Positions 17,247-26,528 of a stretch of 64,000 nt of DNA are shown here, in pieces (within the stretch, counting starts at the first letter, position 1; every line of letters begins with the position of its first letter). The notes below the pieces were generated by a model. It worked only from the letters and a program-made list of their open reading frames with translations, was not told where the DNA came from and did no database searches. The DNA is from Carboxylicivirga sediminis (GTDB lineage: Bacteria; Bacteroidota; Bacteroidia; Bacteroidales; Marinilabiliaceae). A program made the position numbers and the translations under genes. Location: assembly GCF_018156225.1 (NCBI RefSeq), contig NZ_JAGTAR010000004.1, positions 1-64,000 on the forward strand, given 5' to 3'.

Positions 17247-19229
17247 ATGACTATGAACAAACTCGTAAAGCATATTCTGGCACTGCTGTTTTGTGGATGC
17301 CTGCTTCAGCCAGCCTCTGCCGAAGAGCTGAAATTAACCTCGTTGGATGGCAATACGGTATTGACGGTGAATATTGATGAGCAAATAAGCTGGTCGGTGG
17401 AAAAATACAATCGTACCATTTTACCGAAGGTGATTGTTGATATGACTGTTAATGGAAATCCCTTAGCGAAATCGCCCAGTCTTAAAGCAAAAAAGGAAGT
17501 AGACAGAAGCGAATCCTTTGAGGTGACAGTGCCACTTAAAAATCACAAAGTATCCAATGAGTATAAAGAACTGCAGCTTGGTTTTAAAGGAGGTTTCGGT
17601 CTTCATTTCAGGGTCTATAACGAAGGCGTAGCTTATCGTTTCTTTACATCATTAAGGGGTGATGTTGAGGTTAATAACGAAGTAATGGACATGGTTTTTC
17701 CTGATGGTACCAACTCTTATTTTCCCAAAGAAGTGTCTACTTACTCTCATTATGAGCGCAATTATCTGCACTTAGATATTGATTCTATTCCTGTCGGTGA
17801 TTTTTGCTCACTGCCTGTTCTGTTTAACCAGGATAATGAGCAGCTTCGGGTACTTTTTTCGGAAGCCAATGTGTATGATTACCCCAATATGTTTCTGGAA
17901 TCAGCCGGTAATAAGCATCTGGTTTCCATGTTTCCAAAGGCCGTAAAAGAAACTATTCCTCAACCGGGAGCAAGAGCAGATAGAAATGTGATAATTACCA
18001 AAGAACACGATTACATTGCCAAAACCAACGGTAAAAGAACGTATCCGTGGCGTCTGTTTGTGATTACCAATGATGATAAAACCTTGTTGGAGCAGGATAT
18101 GGTGATGCAATTATCTGATCCCCTTAAGATAGATGATACATCCTGGATCAAGCCTGGTAAAGTAGCCTGGGACTGGTGGAACGATAATAACATTTACGGT
18201 GTTGATTTTGAATCAGGTCTGAATACCGAAACCTATAAGTATTTCATCGATTTTGCCTCCTCTTATGGTATTGAATATGTGATACTGGATGAAGGGTGGA
18301 CCAAATCGACTACGGAGATTCTTGATTTTAATCCCGATATGGATGTTAAAGAACTGATACGTTATGGTGAAGAAAAGGGGGTAGGTGTCATTTTGTGGTG
18401 CTTATGGAAACCGTTGGATGAAAACATGCAGGAAATACTGGATACCTATGCCCAATGGGGTGCCAAAGGTATTAAGGTGGATTTTATGCAACGGGCCGAT
18501 CAGTATATGGTTAATTCTTACGAACAGATTGCCAAAGCATGTGCCGAACGAAAATTGTTAGTGGATTACCATGGTTCTTACAAACCCAATGGCCTTCGAC
18601 GGGCCTACCCAAACGTTATTAGTTATGAAGGGGTAAAAGGGAATGAAAATAATAAGTGGAGCGAAGATATAACACCCTTGCATAACACCATCTTACCATT
18701 TATCCGTATGGCTGTTGGGCCAATGGATTACACTCCTGGTGCAATGATTAATATGCAGAAGGAGAACTTTAATATTTCTTTTAGCCGGCCTATGAGTATG
18801 GGAACGCGCTGTCATCAAATGGCTATGTATGTCGTGTTTGAAAGTGGTTTGCAAATGATGTGCGATAATCCTTCTAACTATTACAAAGAAGAGGAATGTA
18901 CCCGTTTTATTTCCAAAATTCCGAGTGTATGGGACAGAACCATTGCATTGGAGGCAAGCGTTGGTGAATATGTGGCTGTTGCCCGGCAGAATGGTGAAAA
19001 CTGGTACCTCGGAGGTATGTCCAACTGGGAAGAGCGAACTATCCATTTGGATTTCGCCTTTTTGCCCAAAGGTACTTTCGAACTGGAGCTGTTTACCGAT
19101 GGTGTAAATGCCAATAGGTTTGCACAGGATTACAAAGTGAAAACTATCACAGTACAAAAGGGTGATAAGCTGACTTTGAAATTGGCTAAAGGTGGTGGCT
19201 TTGCTGGCATCTTGCATCCTGTAGAATAA
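17247..19229 (+). CDS. Glycoside hydrolase family 97 (second copy)
   Basis: A 660-residue GH97 enzyme with signal peptide (ending P-A-S-A). The barrel motifs A-W-D-W-W-N-D-N-N, V-I-L-D-E-G-W and G-I-K-V-D-F-M parallel the enzyme at 13090. The candidate nucleophile is D412 and the candidate acid E461, the same 49-residue spacing as in that enzyme. The loop after the nucleophile differs (M-Q-R-A-D-Q here, M-N-R-D-D-Q there), so the two may prefer different sugars or linkages. It begins 12 bases after the six-hairpin gene and probably shares its transcript. Confidence 0.92.
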   Translation: MTMNKLVKHILALLFCGCLLQPASAEELKLTSLDGNTVLTVNIDEQISWSVEKYNRTILPKVIVDMTVNGNPLAKSPSLKAKKEVDRSESFEVTVPLKNHKVSNEYKELQLGFKGGFGLHFRVYNEGVAYRFFTSLRGDVEVNNEVMDMVFPDGTNSYFPKEVSTYSHYERNYLHLDIDSIPVGDFCSLPVLFNQDNEQLRVLFSEANVYDYPNMFLESAGNKHLVSMFPKAVKETIPQPGARADRNVIITKEHDYIAKTNGKRTYPWRLFVITNDDKTLLEQDMVMQLSDPLKIDDTSWIKPGKVAWDWWNDNNIYGVDFESGLNTETYKYFIDFASSYGIEYVILDEGWTKSTTEILDFNPDMDVKELIRYGEEKGVGVILWCLWKPLDENMQEILDTYAQWGAKGIKVDFMQRADQYMVNSYEQIAKACAERKLLVDYHGSYKPNGLRRAYPNVISYEGVKGNENNKWSEDITPLHNTILPFIRMAVGPMDYTPGAMINMQKENFNISFSRPMSMGTRCHQMAMYVVFESGLQMMCDNPSNYYKEEECTRFISKIPSVWDRTIALEASVGEYVAVARQNGENWYLGGMSNWEERTIHLDFAFLPKGTFELELFTDGVNANRFAQDYKVKTITVQKGDKLTLKLAKGGGFAGILHPVE

Positions 19230-19370
19230 TTTTCTCAATCTGTTTTTTGATTCCTGATTCATTTTAATGGCGTGAGCAATCACGCTGTTAAAACTGAATC
19301 AGCAGGGATAGCTATGGCTATTCACTTAGACCATTTTAACTCAAATGACGTTTGCATAATTCAAAAACAA

Positions 19371-20423
19371 ATGAAAAGGAATAGTTTAAAATCAATCTAT
19401 AAAAAGTGGCTGGTTGGTATGCTGGCGCTGTTGTTAATGAATGCATGCAAAAATGACAATGATATTGACGAAACCATTGATGCCCAGTTGAAGGGACGTC
19501 CAGTGCAAAAAGCTTCTGTTTTTGTTACAGCACCTGAAGATGGGGCTGCCATCTATATAGATGGTGTGTATACAGGCTTAAATACACCGGCAACTGTGAA
19601 TGTGGAAGTTGGCACACATGATATTGGTGTGGGCCTTGAATCAGCAGTCCAATACCTGAGAAGAAGCATTGAAATAACTGATGTATCCTCATCAGTTGAT
19701 TTGACTCTTTCAGAGCAGGATCTTGTGGCACCCAAAACCTGGAGAGCCTTGTTTGTTGGTGTTAACCAGGTGACTAATGGTAGTTGTGTGACAAGCTATA
19801 CAACCGAGCAACTAAATCAAGCCTATGATTTCTTTCAGTGGAGTTTTAATGATGTTGTAGAACCCTGGTCTTACAACACCATGGACTGGGAGTTTGTGCG
19901 TCGTGATATTAGTGATGAGCTTGTGCAGCTTAGCTCTGATAATCTGATTACACCTTCGGTACTTGAAAGCTATATGCCAGATATTAATGTGGGTGAGTAT
20001 GACTTGGTGGTGACTTTTTTCAGGGGTGAACAAGCCGACTGCTCAATTGCTGGTTTTATAGGAATTGCCTGGTATGATGTGACTGCATTGTATAGCCAAT
20101 CATCTTATTACACAATAAGGTATTATGATGATTTGGAAGGTATGATTCAATACAGTCTGGAAAACGATCCAGGTGTGTTTATTCACGAGTGGTTACATAC
20201 AGTGGCTGAATTGTTCTATCCTGCTCAAGGGGTCAGAGTACCATCTTTCAGAGGACAAGTGGTGCATGCCGCCGAACGCTATGGATATGTTCACCCATGG
20301 ATGAACTGGTATAAAGACATCATTCGCGGTCAAGTGGAGGAAAGAGATGGTTTCTCAGGTATTGGACCTGATGCCTTTCTCAAGTGCTCTGTTAGTGAAA
20401 GTGCCCTGGGGCAATGTCAGTAA
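19371..20423 (+). CDS. PEGA-domain lipoprotein with HEWLH zinc-site motif (copy 1)
   Basis: A 350-residue lipoprotein; I chose the ATG at 19371 because it gives a proper signal ending L-M-N-A-C, whereas an upstream in-frame start has none. A PEGA-like beta domain spans about residues 42-110 (A-A-I-Y-I-D-G-V-Y-T-G-L-N-T-P-A). The rest is a conserved unknown domain with HEWLH at 272-276, E280, then V-V-H-A-A-E with H299 and E302. HExxH followed about 25 residues later by a conserved glutamate is the layout of gluzincin-type zinc peptidases. The downstream paralogue shares these residues plus P-W-M-x-W-Y. It could cleave protein or peptide linked to the glycan, or use the metal otherwise. No named family is recognised. 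Confidence 0.7.
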   Translation: MKRNSLKSIYKKWLVGMLALLLMNACKNDNDIDETIDAQLKGRPVQKASVFVTAPEDGAAIYIDGVYTGLNTPATVNVEVGTHDIGVGLESAVQYLRRSIEITDVSSSVDLTLSEQDLVAPKTWRALFVGVNQVTNGSCVTSYTTEQLNQAYDFFQWSFNDVVEPWSYNTMDWEFVRRDISDELVQLSSDNLITPSVLESYMPDINVGEYDLVVTFFRGEQADCSIAGFIGIAWYDVTALYSQSSYYTIRYYDDLEGMIQYSLENDPGVFIHEWLHTVAELFYPAQGVRVPSFRGQVVHAAERYGYVHPWMNWYKDIIRGQVEERDGFSGIGPDAFLKCSVSESALGQCQ

Positions 20424-20568
20424 GTGTTAATATGCCTGGTCTTAACCTCACCAATTATTAATCTAACGCAGACTGATTTTGGTTAAAATGGTCTTTAATG
20501 AATAGCTTAAAAATATTTGATTTTTTATAAGGAGCCTGCTATTTGGGCGTATTTCAATAACTAAAGTT

Positions 20569-22362
20569 ATGAAGTTTATACATATTACAATAGTATTAAT
20601 AGGGATAGTAATTTTGACTAGCTGCCGCATTGATACAACATCTCAGGATGAAGGTATAACTTTCAATCTGGCAGATATTCCTTTTAGTACGAATGGCTCT
20701 GCTCTTGCTCTTAACCAGCTTACAGATGCAAATCAACAAAAACACTTGGTCATAAATGATATTGGCGGTAATAGTGATTTTGGTTTGGGGCAATTCTTTG
20801 AGTTACTGCCTGAAGAACTTGAGTCTGGCAACAATATAGAAATGATTGGCCGTCCACATCTGGTTTCGTTAATTGTGAATGAAAAGCCTGTATTGAAAGC
20901 CTGTTTTGCCTCTTCAAAGGAGATGCGAATCAGGGGTAGATATAATGCACTTCAATTGAAGTTGGCAGAGCGCCTAATAAATGAAGAACGTTGTGTTATC
21001 AAGCAACATTCATCAACAGAGTACTACTTAGAAATAAAATTTAAGTATGGTATATCAAGGTATATCCTAAGCTGCTTGAGCGGAGCCATTACAAGCTCCA
21101 AAGAAGGTTTTAGAATTGAACCGGCCACTGGTAATAGTTATGAGCTGGCTATTAAAGAAACAGATTGTAATTGGCGCAACACTGATAAGTCTGAGAATTT
21201 TGAGTCCTGCACAGCAACTACTCATAAAGCCTATAGAAAATGGTTAACTGATATGCCAGCCATTCCCGATGACTATCAAAAAGCCGGGCAGCTGGGTGCT
21301 TATATCCTTTGGTCATCGATGCTGGCAGAGCAAGGCTATATCACACGACCAGCTATGCTGATGTCAAAGAACTGGATGCATTATATCTGGAGTTGGGATC
21401 ATTGTTTTAATGCCATGGCGTGCTCATATCAGATGCCGGATGTAGCGCTTGATCAATTCCTGATAATGTTCGACCACCAGGATGAAAATGGGCGTTTGCC
21501 CGATTTAATTGGAAGAGGGCGTGTGATTTGGGATTACCTCAAACCTCCGGTTCATGGCTGGTGTTTTAACAAACTGATGCAACAAATAGATTTGAATACT
21601 GAACAGTCTGAAAATGTGTTGAATAAGTTGGGTAAATGGACCCGCTTTTGGTTGACCCGGATGGATGCAGATAGTAATGGTTTGCCCGAATACACACATG
21701 GCAATGACTCCGGATGGGACAATGGCTCAGAGTTCGACGTGGATGGAAAAGCTCATCAGTGGGGGCATTGGGAAAGTGCAAACCTGTGTGCCTATCTCAT
21801 ATTGCAGATGGATGTGTTAGCAAAGCTTGCAGATGATCTTGATCGACCAGAAGAGGCGCAATCATGGCAACAACAATCAGATGAGTTGCTGCAACTTATG
21901 ATCGCGCAGCTGTGGAATGGAGAACGGTTCATTACTCGTAACATTGAAACAGGGGATTATAATCATGAGGCAAATAGCTTAATGGCATATCTGCCACTGG
22001 TACTTGGCGAAAAGTTACCGGTTGCTATCCGGGAACCACTTATCGAGAACCTAAAACAGAGCGGGCATATTACGCGCTGGGGATTGGCTACAGAGGTTCC
22101 TGGAACTGCACTGTATGATGATGATGGGTACTGGAAAGGTCCCATTTGGGCGCCTTCTTCACTAATTATCATAGATGGACTAGAGCAATGTGGGGAACAC
22201 GAATTGGCCACTCAATTGGCCGATAAGTTTTGCAAACTATGTGCTGAAAATGGTTTTGCCGAAAACTATAATGCCTTAACGGGTGAAGGGTTGCGCGATA
22301 AATCCTATACCTGGACAGCCAGTGTATTTTTTATTCTGGCTCACGAATATCTAAACGATTAA
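20569..22362 (+). CDS. GH63/GH37-like (alpha/alpha)6 glycosidase lipoprotein
   Basis: A 597-residue lipoprotein (signal ends V-I-L-T-S-C). From about residue 230 the sequence follows the trehalase/GH63 pattern: Y-I-W-S-W-D-H-C-F-N-A, F-D-H-Q-D-E-N-G-R-L-P-D, G-N-D-S-G-W-D-N-G-S-E-F, and near the C-terminus Y-W-K-G-P-I-W-A-P. In these families the Asp of S-G-W-D-N is the likely acid and a C-terminal Glu the base. Likely activity is an exo-alpha-glycosidase (glucosidase, mannosidase or similar). It is encoded between the two PEGA-HEWLH lipoproteins, which suggests they act together. Clan-level call is good; the family number and substrate are uncertain. Confidence 0.75.
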   Translation: MKFIHITIVLIGIVILTSCRIDTTSQDEGITFNLADIPFSTNGSALALNQLTDANQQKHLVINDIGGNSDFGLGQFFELLPEELESGNNIEMIGRPHLVSLIVNEKPVLKACFASSKEMRIRGRYNALQLKLAERLINEERCVIKQHSSTEYYLEIKFKYGISRYILSCLSGAITSSKEGFRIEPATGNSYELAIKETDCNWRNTDKSENFESCTATTHKAYRKWLTDMPAIPDDYQKAGQLGAYILWSSMLAEQGYITRPAMLMSKNWMHYIWSWDHCFNAMACSYQMPDVALDQFLIMFDHQDENGRLPDLIGRGRVIWDYLKPPVHGWCFNKLMQQIDLNTEQSENVLNKLGKWTRFWLTRMDADSNGLPEYTHGNDSGWDNGSEFDVDGKAHQWGHWESANLCAYLILQMDVLAKLADDLDRPEEAQSWQQQSDELLQLMIAQLWNGERFITRNIETGDYNHEANSLMAYLPLVLGEKLPVAIREPLIENLKQSGHITRWGLATEVPGTALYDDDGYWKGPIWAPSSLIIIDGLEQCGEHELATQLADKFCKLCAENGFAENYNALTGEGLRDKSYTWTASVFFILAHEYLND

Positions 22363-22402
22363 CGCACAATTATATCATTGAAACATTATTAAATCAATAA
22401 GT

Positions 22403-23428
22403 ATGAAACCAATTTATCTACAAGTCATATTAGTATTATTTGTCCTGTTCACAGCCTGCGATAGCGGCGAAAAAACAAAACAGGATACCTCATTCACTAT
22501 TACAGTTAACGCCAGTGAGCCTGGCGCCATTTATCTCGATGGTCAATACACTGGCTATACAACACCAGCTGAGTTAAAAGTGAGCGAAGGCCAATATGTG
22601 ATTGGTGTAGCTACCCAAACGAGTCACTCTTACCTTCGAAAGGAGTTGACTGTTAATGAAGATACCGATCTAATGCTTACGACTGCCGATAAGCCTGAAC
22701 CCAAAGTATGGAAAGCGCTTTGGGTAGGTGTACATGAGGTGACAGGATTATCAGAATCTGGTCAGTGTAGTTCGCAATTCAGCAAGGAAGAGCTGGATGC
22801 AGGCTATGATTTCTTTATGTGGAGCATTGAGAATCATTTTGAGCCATTCTCGTTTAATACCACAAAATGGGAGGTAGAACGCAAGGATATCAACACACCC
22901 ATTCAACTGCATAAAGCCAGTAACACTTGGTTTACCTTAGAGCCAGAGTCTATTGCTGAATTGCTCCCGGAAGTAGAAGCAGGGAACTACGATGCTGTGT
23001 TTGTTTTCTGGCGCGAAAAAGATGGTTCATGCAGTTTCAAGAGTTCTTATTTTGGACTGGCCTGGACCGATCCTTTAAATGATCCTATTAAAACCGGTTA
23101 TATCACCATCAAGTTTGATGCGGGCGACAATATTCAGGATAACATCAATTGGTACAAAGAAAATGACCCGGGTGTATGGGTGCATGAGTGGTTACATACC
23201 GTTGGCGAAAACTATTTTCAGGATCGCGGGGAACGTATGCCTGAGAAAGGTGGTGACGGCCTGGTGTTGCATGCCGCAGAAAAGTATCAATATACCTACC
23301 CATGGATGGATTGGTATCGCGATTTTATGACCGGGCAGGTCAAAGAACTGGGATCAGGGCATACCTATTGTGGTATTGGCCCGGAGGCACTGCTTCAAAA
23401 GTCACTTCGTGAATCTGCAATGGAATAG
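22403..23428 (+). CDS. PEGA-domain lipoprotein with HEWLH zinc-site motif (copy 2)
   Basis: A 341-residue lipoprotein (signal ends L-F-T-A-C) and clear paralogue of the protein at 19371. PEGA-like residues 33-95 include G-A-I-Y-L-D-G-Q-Y-T-G-Y-T-T-P-A. HEWLHTVGE begins at H261 and L-H-A-A-E follows with H290 and E293. Shared blocks are E-N-D-P-G-V before the motif, P-W-M-x-W-Y and G-I-G-P near the end, and paired cysteines around C-S-F-K. Conservation of HExxH and a later Glu in both copies, with much drift elsewhere, argues for a metal-dependent activity. It lies 40 bases after the GH63-like gene. Function unassigned. Confidence 0.7.
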   Translation: MKPIYLQVILVLFVLFTACDSGEKTKQDTSFTITVNASEPGAIYLDGQYTGYTTPAELKVSEGQYVIGVATQTSHSYLRKELTVNEDTDLMLTTADKPEPKVWKALWVGVHEVTGLSESGQCSSQFSKEELDAGYDFFMWSIENHFEPFSFNTTKWEVERKDINTPIQLHKASNTWFTLEPESIAELLPEVEAGNYDAVFVFWREKDGSCSFKSSYFGLAWTDPLNDPIKTGYITIKFDAGDNIQDNINWYKENDPGVWVHEWLHTVGENYFQDRGERMPEKGGDGLVLHAAEKYQYTYPWMDWYRDFMTGQVKELGSGHTYCGIGPEALLQKSLRESAME

Positions 23429-23505
23429 TTGCACACATAATATGGGCTTTTAATTATCAATTCAATGATTCAAGACAGGCCCTTAACCAATTAATCCTAT
23501 TGTTT

Positions 23506-26385
23506 ATGGATGTATATAATCATATTTGCCGTTGGCTATGCCTTCTGATTATTACGCTCATGGGTTGTTCTCATTCTGCAACATCGCGCGTCACAACAGA
23601 TATCAGATTGGCTGACAAAAAAGGGGCTAATACTTTTACTCTTGTAGAGAAGAGCGAGGCCTGCCCGATTTATATCGATACGCAGGATGCTACTGTTGTA
23701 TTAACGGCTGTTAATCACTTTGCCGATGATGTGAAACTTGTATCAGGTGTCAAACCGGTTGTTTATGAAGATGATGAGGTTCACGGTCATCAAGCTGTTA
23801 TTGTTGGCACTATTGGTTCTAATAAAATAATCGATCAGCTAATTGCTCAAAATAAACTTGATGTTAATGCTATAAAAGGTCAGTGGGAATCGTCCATCAT
23901 CGCTACAATAGACAACCCTATGCCCGGGCTCGATAAAGCATTGGTAATTGCCGGAAGCGATCGCCGTGGTACTGCCTACGGTGTTTTCACCCTTTCAGAA
24001 AGTATTGGAGTCTCTCCCTGGTATTGGTGGGCTGATATAATTCCGCAGAAAAAGAAAGCATTGTATATCCCTCAGGGTGTTTATGTGCAAGGCCCCCCTT
24101 CGGTTAAGTATCGTGGTATTTTCATTAACGATGAGGGCTTTGGAGGGCTTAATGTGTGGGCACGTAAAACCTATGAAGCAGAAATTGGTGATATTGGCCC
24201 TAAAACCTATGCGCGTGTTTTTGAACTATTGCTTCGGCTCAAAGCCAATTATTGCTGGCCGGCCATGCATGCTTGTACCAAGCCTTTTTATTATTACGAA
24301 GAAAATCCTGTTGTGGCTGATAACTATGCTATCGTGATTGGTACATCGCATTGCGAGCAGATGCACTGTAATACCATGACTGAATGGGATGAAAAGGAGC
24401 ATGGGCCCTGGAACTATAAAGTCAATCCCAATCGTATCAAATCATTCTGGTACGATCGGGTCGAGCGCACCAGAAATTATGAGAACATTTATACACTTGG
24501 GATGCGTGGTACTGAGGATATAGAAATGCAAGGAGCTGAGAGTATTGATGAGATGGTAGATATTACGCGTCAAACCATCAGTGATCAGCGTCAAATTCTG
24601 GAAAAATCAATTGGTAAAAAAGCCAAGGATATTCCTCAGGTATTATGCACCTACAAAGAGGTGTTGGTGACCTATCAGAATGGCCTTGAAGTGCCGGATG
24701 ATGTGACCCTATTATGGGCCGATGATAACCATGGCTATACACGTCAGTTATGCACTCCGGAAGAACAGCAACGCAGTGGCGGTTCAGGGGTGTATTACCA
24801 CCTCTCTCTTTTAGGTACGCCGGAGGGCTATTTGTGGCTCAACACTATCTCACCAAGCCTTGTGGCATACGAAATGACAAAAGCCTATCAGTATGGAGCT
24901 GATCGTATTTGGATGTTCAATGTAGGCGATATTAAGCCCCATGAAAAAGAGTTGACCTTTGCTATGCAAATGGCTTGGGATATCAATCGTTGGACGCCAA
25001 ATAACGCTCATTTATTTATGGAAGAGTGGGCTGAGAATACGTTTGGAAACATGGTAGCAAAAGACATCACTTCTGTTATGGCCGATTATTATCGTTTAGC
25101 AGAAGCAGGCAAGCCGGAACACTGCTACCGTTTGGATTACTCACCGAAAGAGTTGGATCAAAGAATTGAAGCATACAGAAACCTGTCTGAGCGAGTTGGT
25201 ACAATTCGAGATAAACTGCCTGAAGATTTAAAAGCAGCTTTTTATCAATTAGTGGAATATCCGGTTTTGGGTTGTCGTTGGATGAATGAGCGTAATCTGC
25301 TAGCCAGAAGGAGTCTGCAAAAGGCTGCTATAGGAGATTTATCTGCACTTGATGATGCCAGACAAGCGAAGCACTGTCATGCACAGTTGGATTCGATCAC
25401 GCACCATTATAATGAAGTAAATGCAGGTGGCAAATGGAATCATATAATGAGCTGGCATCCCTGGATGAGTGATAAAATGCCTGAAGTAGCCACTGATGAA
25501 TTGGTGCAAAAGGCTCTGGCTTCACCAATGGCGCATACGATAGAACTAAGCAATGTCAAATGCCACGAAACCCTGATACTGAATGATGGAATGTTGCAGG
25601 CAGCTATGGATAGAAAAGAGCATACAGATAGTCTTGTTGGTCACTATACCTGGGATTCAGAAAGAGCCGGACAGCTTCCAGTCTGGATATTTGCCACCAT
25701 TCCCACCAGCTATATGCCCTCGTATTCCCTGGCTGTAAATGGCAAAGAGATTGAGCGTACATTAAAGCATATTGGCAATATCTGGCATACTCAGGCAGCA
25801 GCGCCTGTTTGGTATAAAATAGGACATGTCAATATAATGAAAGGTGTTAATGACTTAGCACTTAGCTTGCCTGATTCTCTTCTTACTATTGGCGGTATTC
25901 ATTTGGGGTGGTATCCGCCTTCTCGGCCGGATTATAAGCAACATATAATGAGTATCGATTATGTTGCCAGTCACAATGGCAGAGAGTCATCTGTTATGGA
26001 GACAATAGGTTTGGGAATGGGGAGTGGTGTTTCGATTACTCCATTTACATCGCCTTCCTTAAAGGCCCATCAGTATGGTGAAGCCGCCTGGATAGAATAT
26101 GAGATAGCCATTTCAAAGGGGCAGTCTGAAATTGAAATCAGGACATTGCCCACACAGCGCATTCATGATGGCAGAGGTTTATGCTATGCTGTGTCAATTA
26201 ATGGAGGAGAAGTGCAGGTGTTTGATGTGCAGGCTGATGAGTTTACGCCCGAATGGCAGGATAATGTCATCAGGGGCTTTACATCCCGCAAAGTTAATTA
26301 TAGAGCTGATAAAGACGAGTCAATACGTCTTAGAATCTACTTTCTAGATCCTGGTTTAGTTATGCGTGATATTGTTATTTATTAA
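23506..26385 (+). CDS. Glycoside hydrolase family 115 (alpha-glucuronidase type)
   Basis: A 959-residue lipoprotein; the ATG at 23506 is preferred to a TTG six bases upstream, and the signal ends T-L-M-G-C. The sequence has the GH115 pattern: an N-terminal mixed domain with A-G-S-D-R-R-G-T-A-Y-G, then R-G-I-F-I-N-D-E-G, L-R-L-K-A-N-Y-C-W-P-A-M, G-T-S-H-C-E-Q-M and Y-T-L-G-M-R-G-T-E-D, followed by a helical and a C-terminal beta domain. Known members remove alpha-1,2-linked (4-O-methyl)glucuronic acid from xylan or other glycans. Here the released glucuronate could feed uronate metabolism. It is the last gene of the locus and is followed by a terminator. Confidence 0.9.
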   Translation: MDVYNHICRWLCLLIITLMGCSHSATSRVTTDIRLADKKGANTFTLVEKSEACPIYIDTQDATVVLTAVNHFADDVKLVSGVKPVVYEDDEVHGHQAVIVGTIGSNKIIDQLIAQNKLDVNAIKGQWESSIIATIDNPMPGLDKALVIAGSDRRGTAYGVFTLSESIGVSPWYWWADIIPQKKKALYIPQGVYVQGPPSVKYRGIFINDEGFGGLNVWARKTYEAEIGDIGPKTYARVFELLLRLKANYCWPAMHACTKPFYYYEENPVVADNYAIVIGTSHCEQMHCNTMTEWDEKEHGPWNYKVNPNRIKSFWYDRVERTRNYENIYTLGMRGTEDIEMQGAESIDEMVDITRQTISDQRQILEKSIGKKAKDIPQVLCTYKEVLVTYQNGLEVPDDVTLLWADDNHGYTRQLCTPEEQQRSGGSGVYYHLSLLGTPEGYLWLNTISPSLVAYEMTKAYQYGADRIWMFNVGDIKPHEKELTFAMQMAWDINRWTPNNAHLFMEEWAENTFGNMVAKDITSVMADYYRLAEAGKPEHCYRLDYSPKELDQRIEAYRNLSERVGTIRDKLPEDLKAAFYQLVEYPVLGCRWMNERNLLARRSLQKAAIGDLSALDDARQAKHCHAQLDSITHHYNEVNAGGKWNHIMSWHPWMSDKMPEVATDELVQKALASPMAHTIELSNVKCHETLILNDGMLQAAMDRKEHTDSLVGHYTWDSERAGQLPVWIFATIPTSYMPSYSLAVNGKEIERTLKHIGNIWHTQAAAPVWYKIGHVNIMKGVNDLALSLPDSLLTIGGIHLGWYPPSRPDYKQHIMSIDYVASHNGRESSVMETIGLGMGSGVSITPFTSPSLKAHQYGEAAWIEYEIAISKGQSEIEIRTLPTQRIHDGRGLCYAVSINGGEVQVFDVQADEFTPEWQDNVIRGFTSRKVNYRADKDESIRLRIYFLDPGLVMRDIVIY

Positions 26386-26436
26386 AGTAACAATGGGAAA
26401 GTAATTTATAGAGTTAATTAGTGTGATAAATGTCTG

Positions 26437-26467
26437 GAGGCTGGCTTAACGAAGCTGGCCTCTTTTA
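26437..26467 (+). terminator. Terminator of the polysaccharide locus
   Basis: GAGGCTGGCTT pairs with AAGCTGGCCTC across AACG with one two-base mismatch, followed by TTTT. It lies 52 bases after the GH115 stop. Confidence 0.65.
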
Positions 26468-26498
26468 AAAAAAAGAGCCACCCGCAATTGGATGGCTC
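26467..26498 (-). terminator. Terminator of the CoA-transferase gene
   Basis: On the minus strand GAGCCA pairs with TGGCTC and is followed by eight T residues (26474-26467), about 30 bases past the stop of the gene at 26529. Confidence 0.75.
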
Positions 26499-26528
26499 CT
26501 GAAATATATATAGAAGATTTGATTCCGA

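Noticed and set aside
18693-19283. A 196-codon open frame on the minus strand inside the second GH97
   Set aside because: It is fully antisense to a strongly supported enzyme gene, has no recognisable motif, and shows histidine/serine-rich shadow composition.
19268-19290. GCGTGA-GCAA-TCACGC stem before the first PEGA-HEWLH gene
   Set aside because: A neat GNRA-like tetraloop stem, but short and without T tract or clear role; not listed as a regulatory feature.
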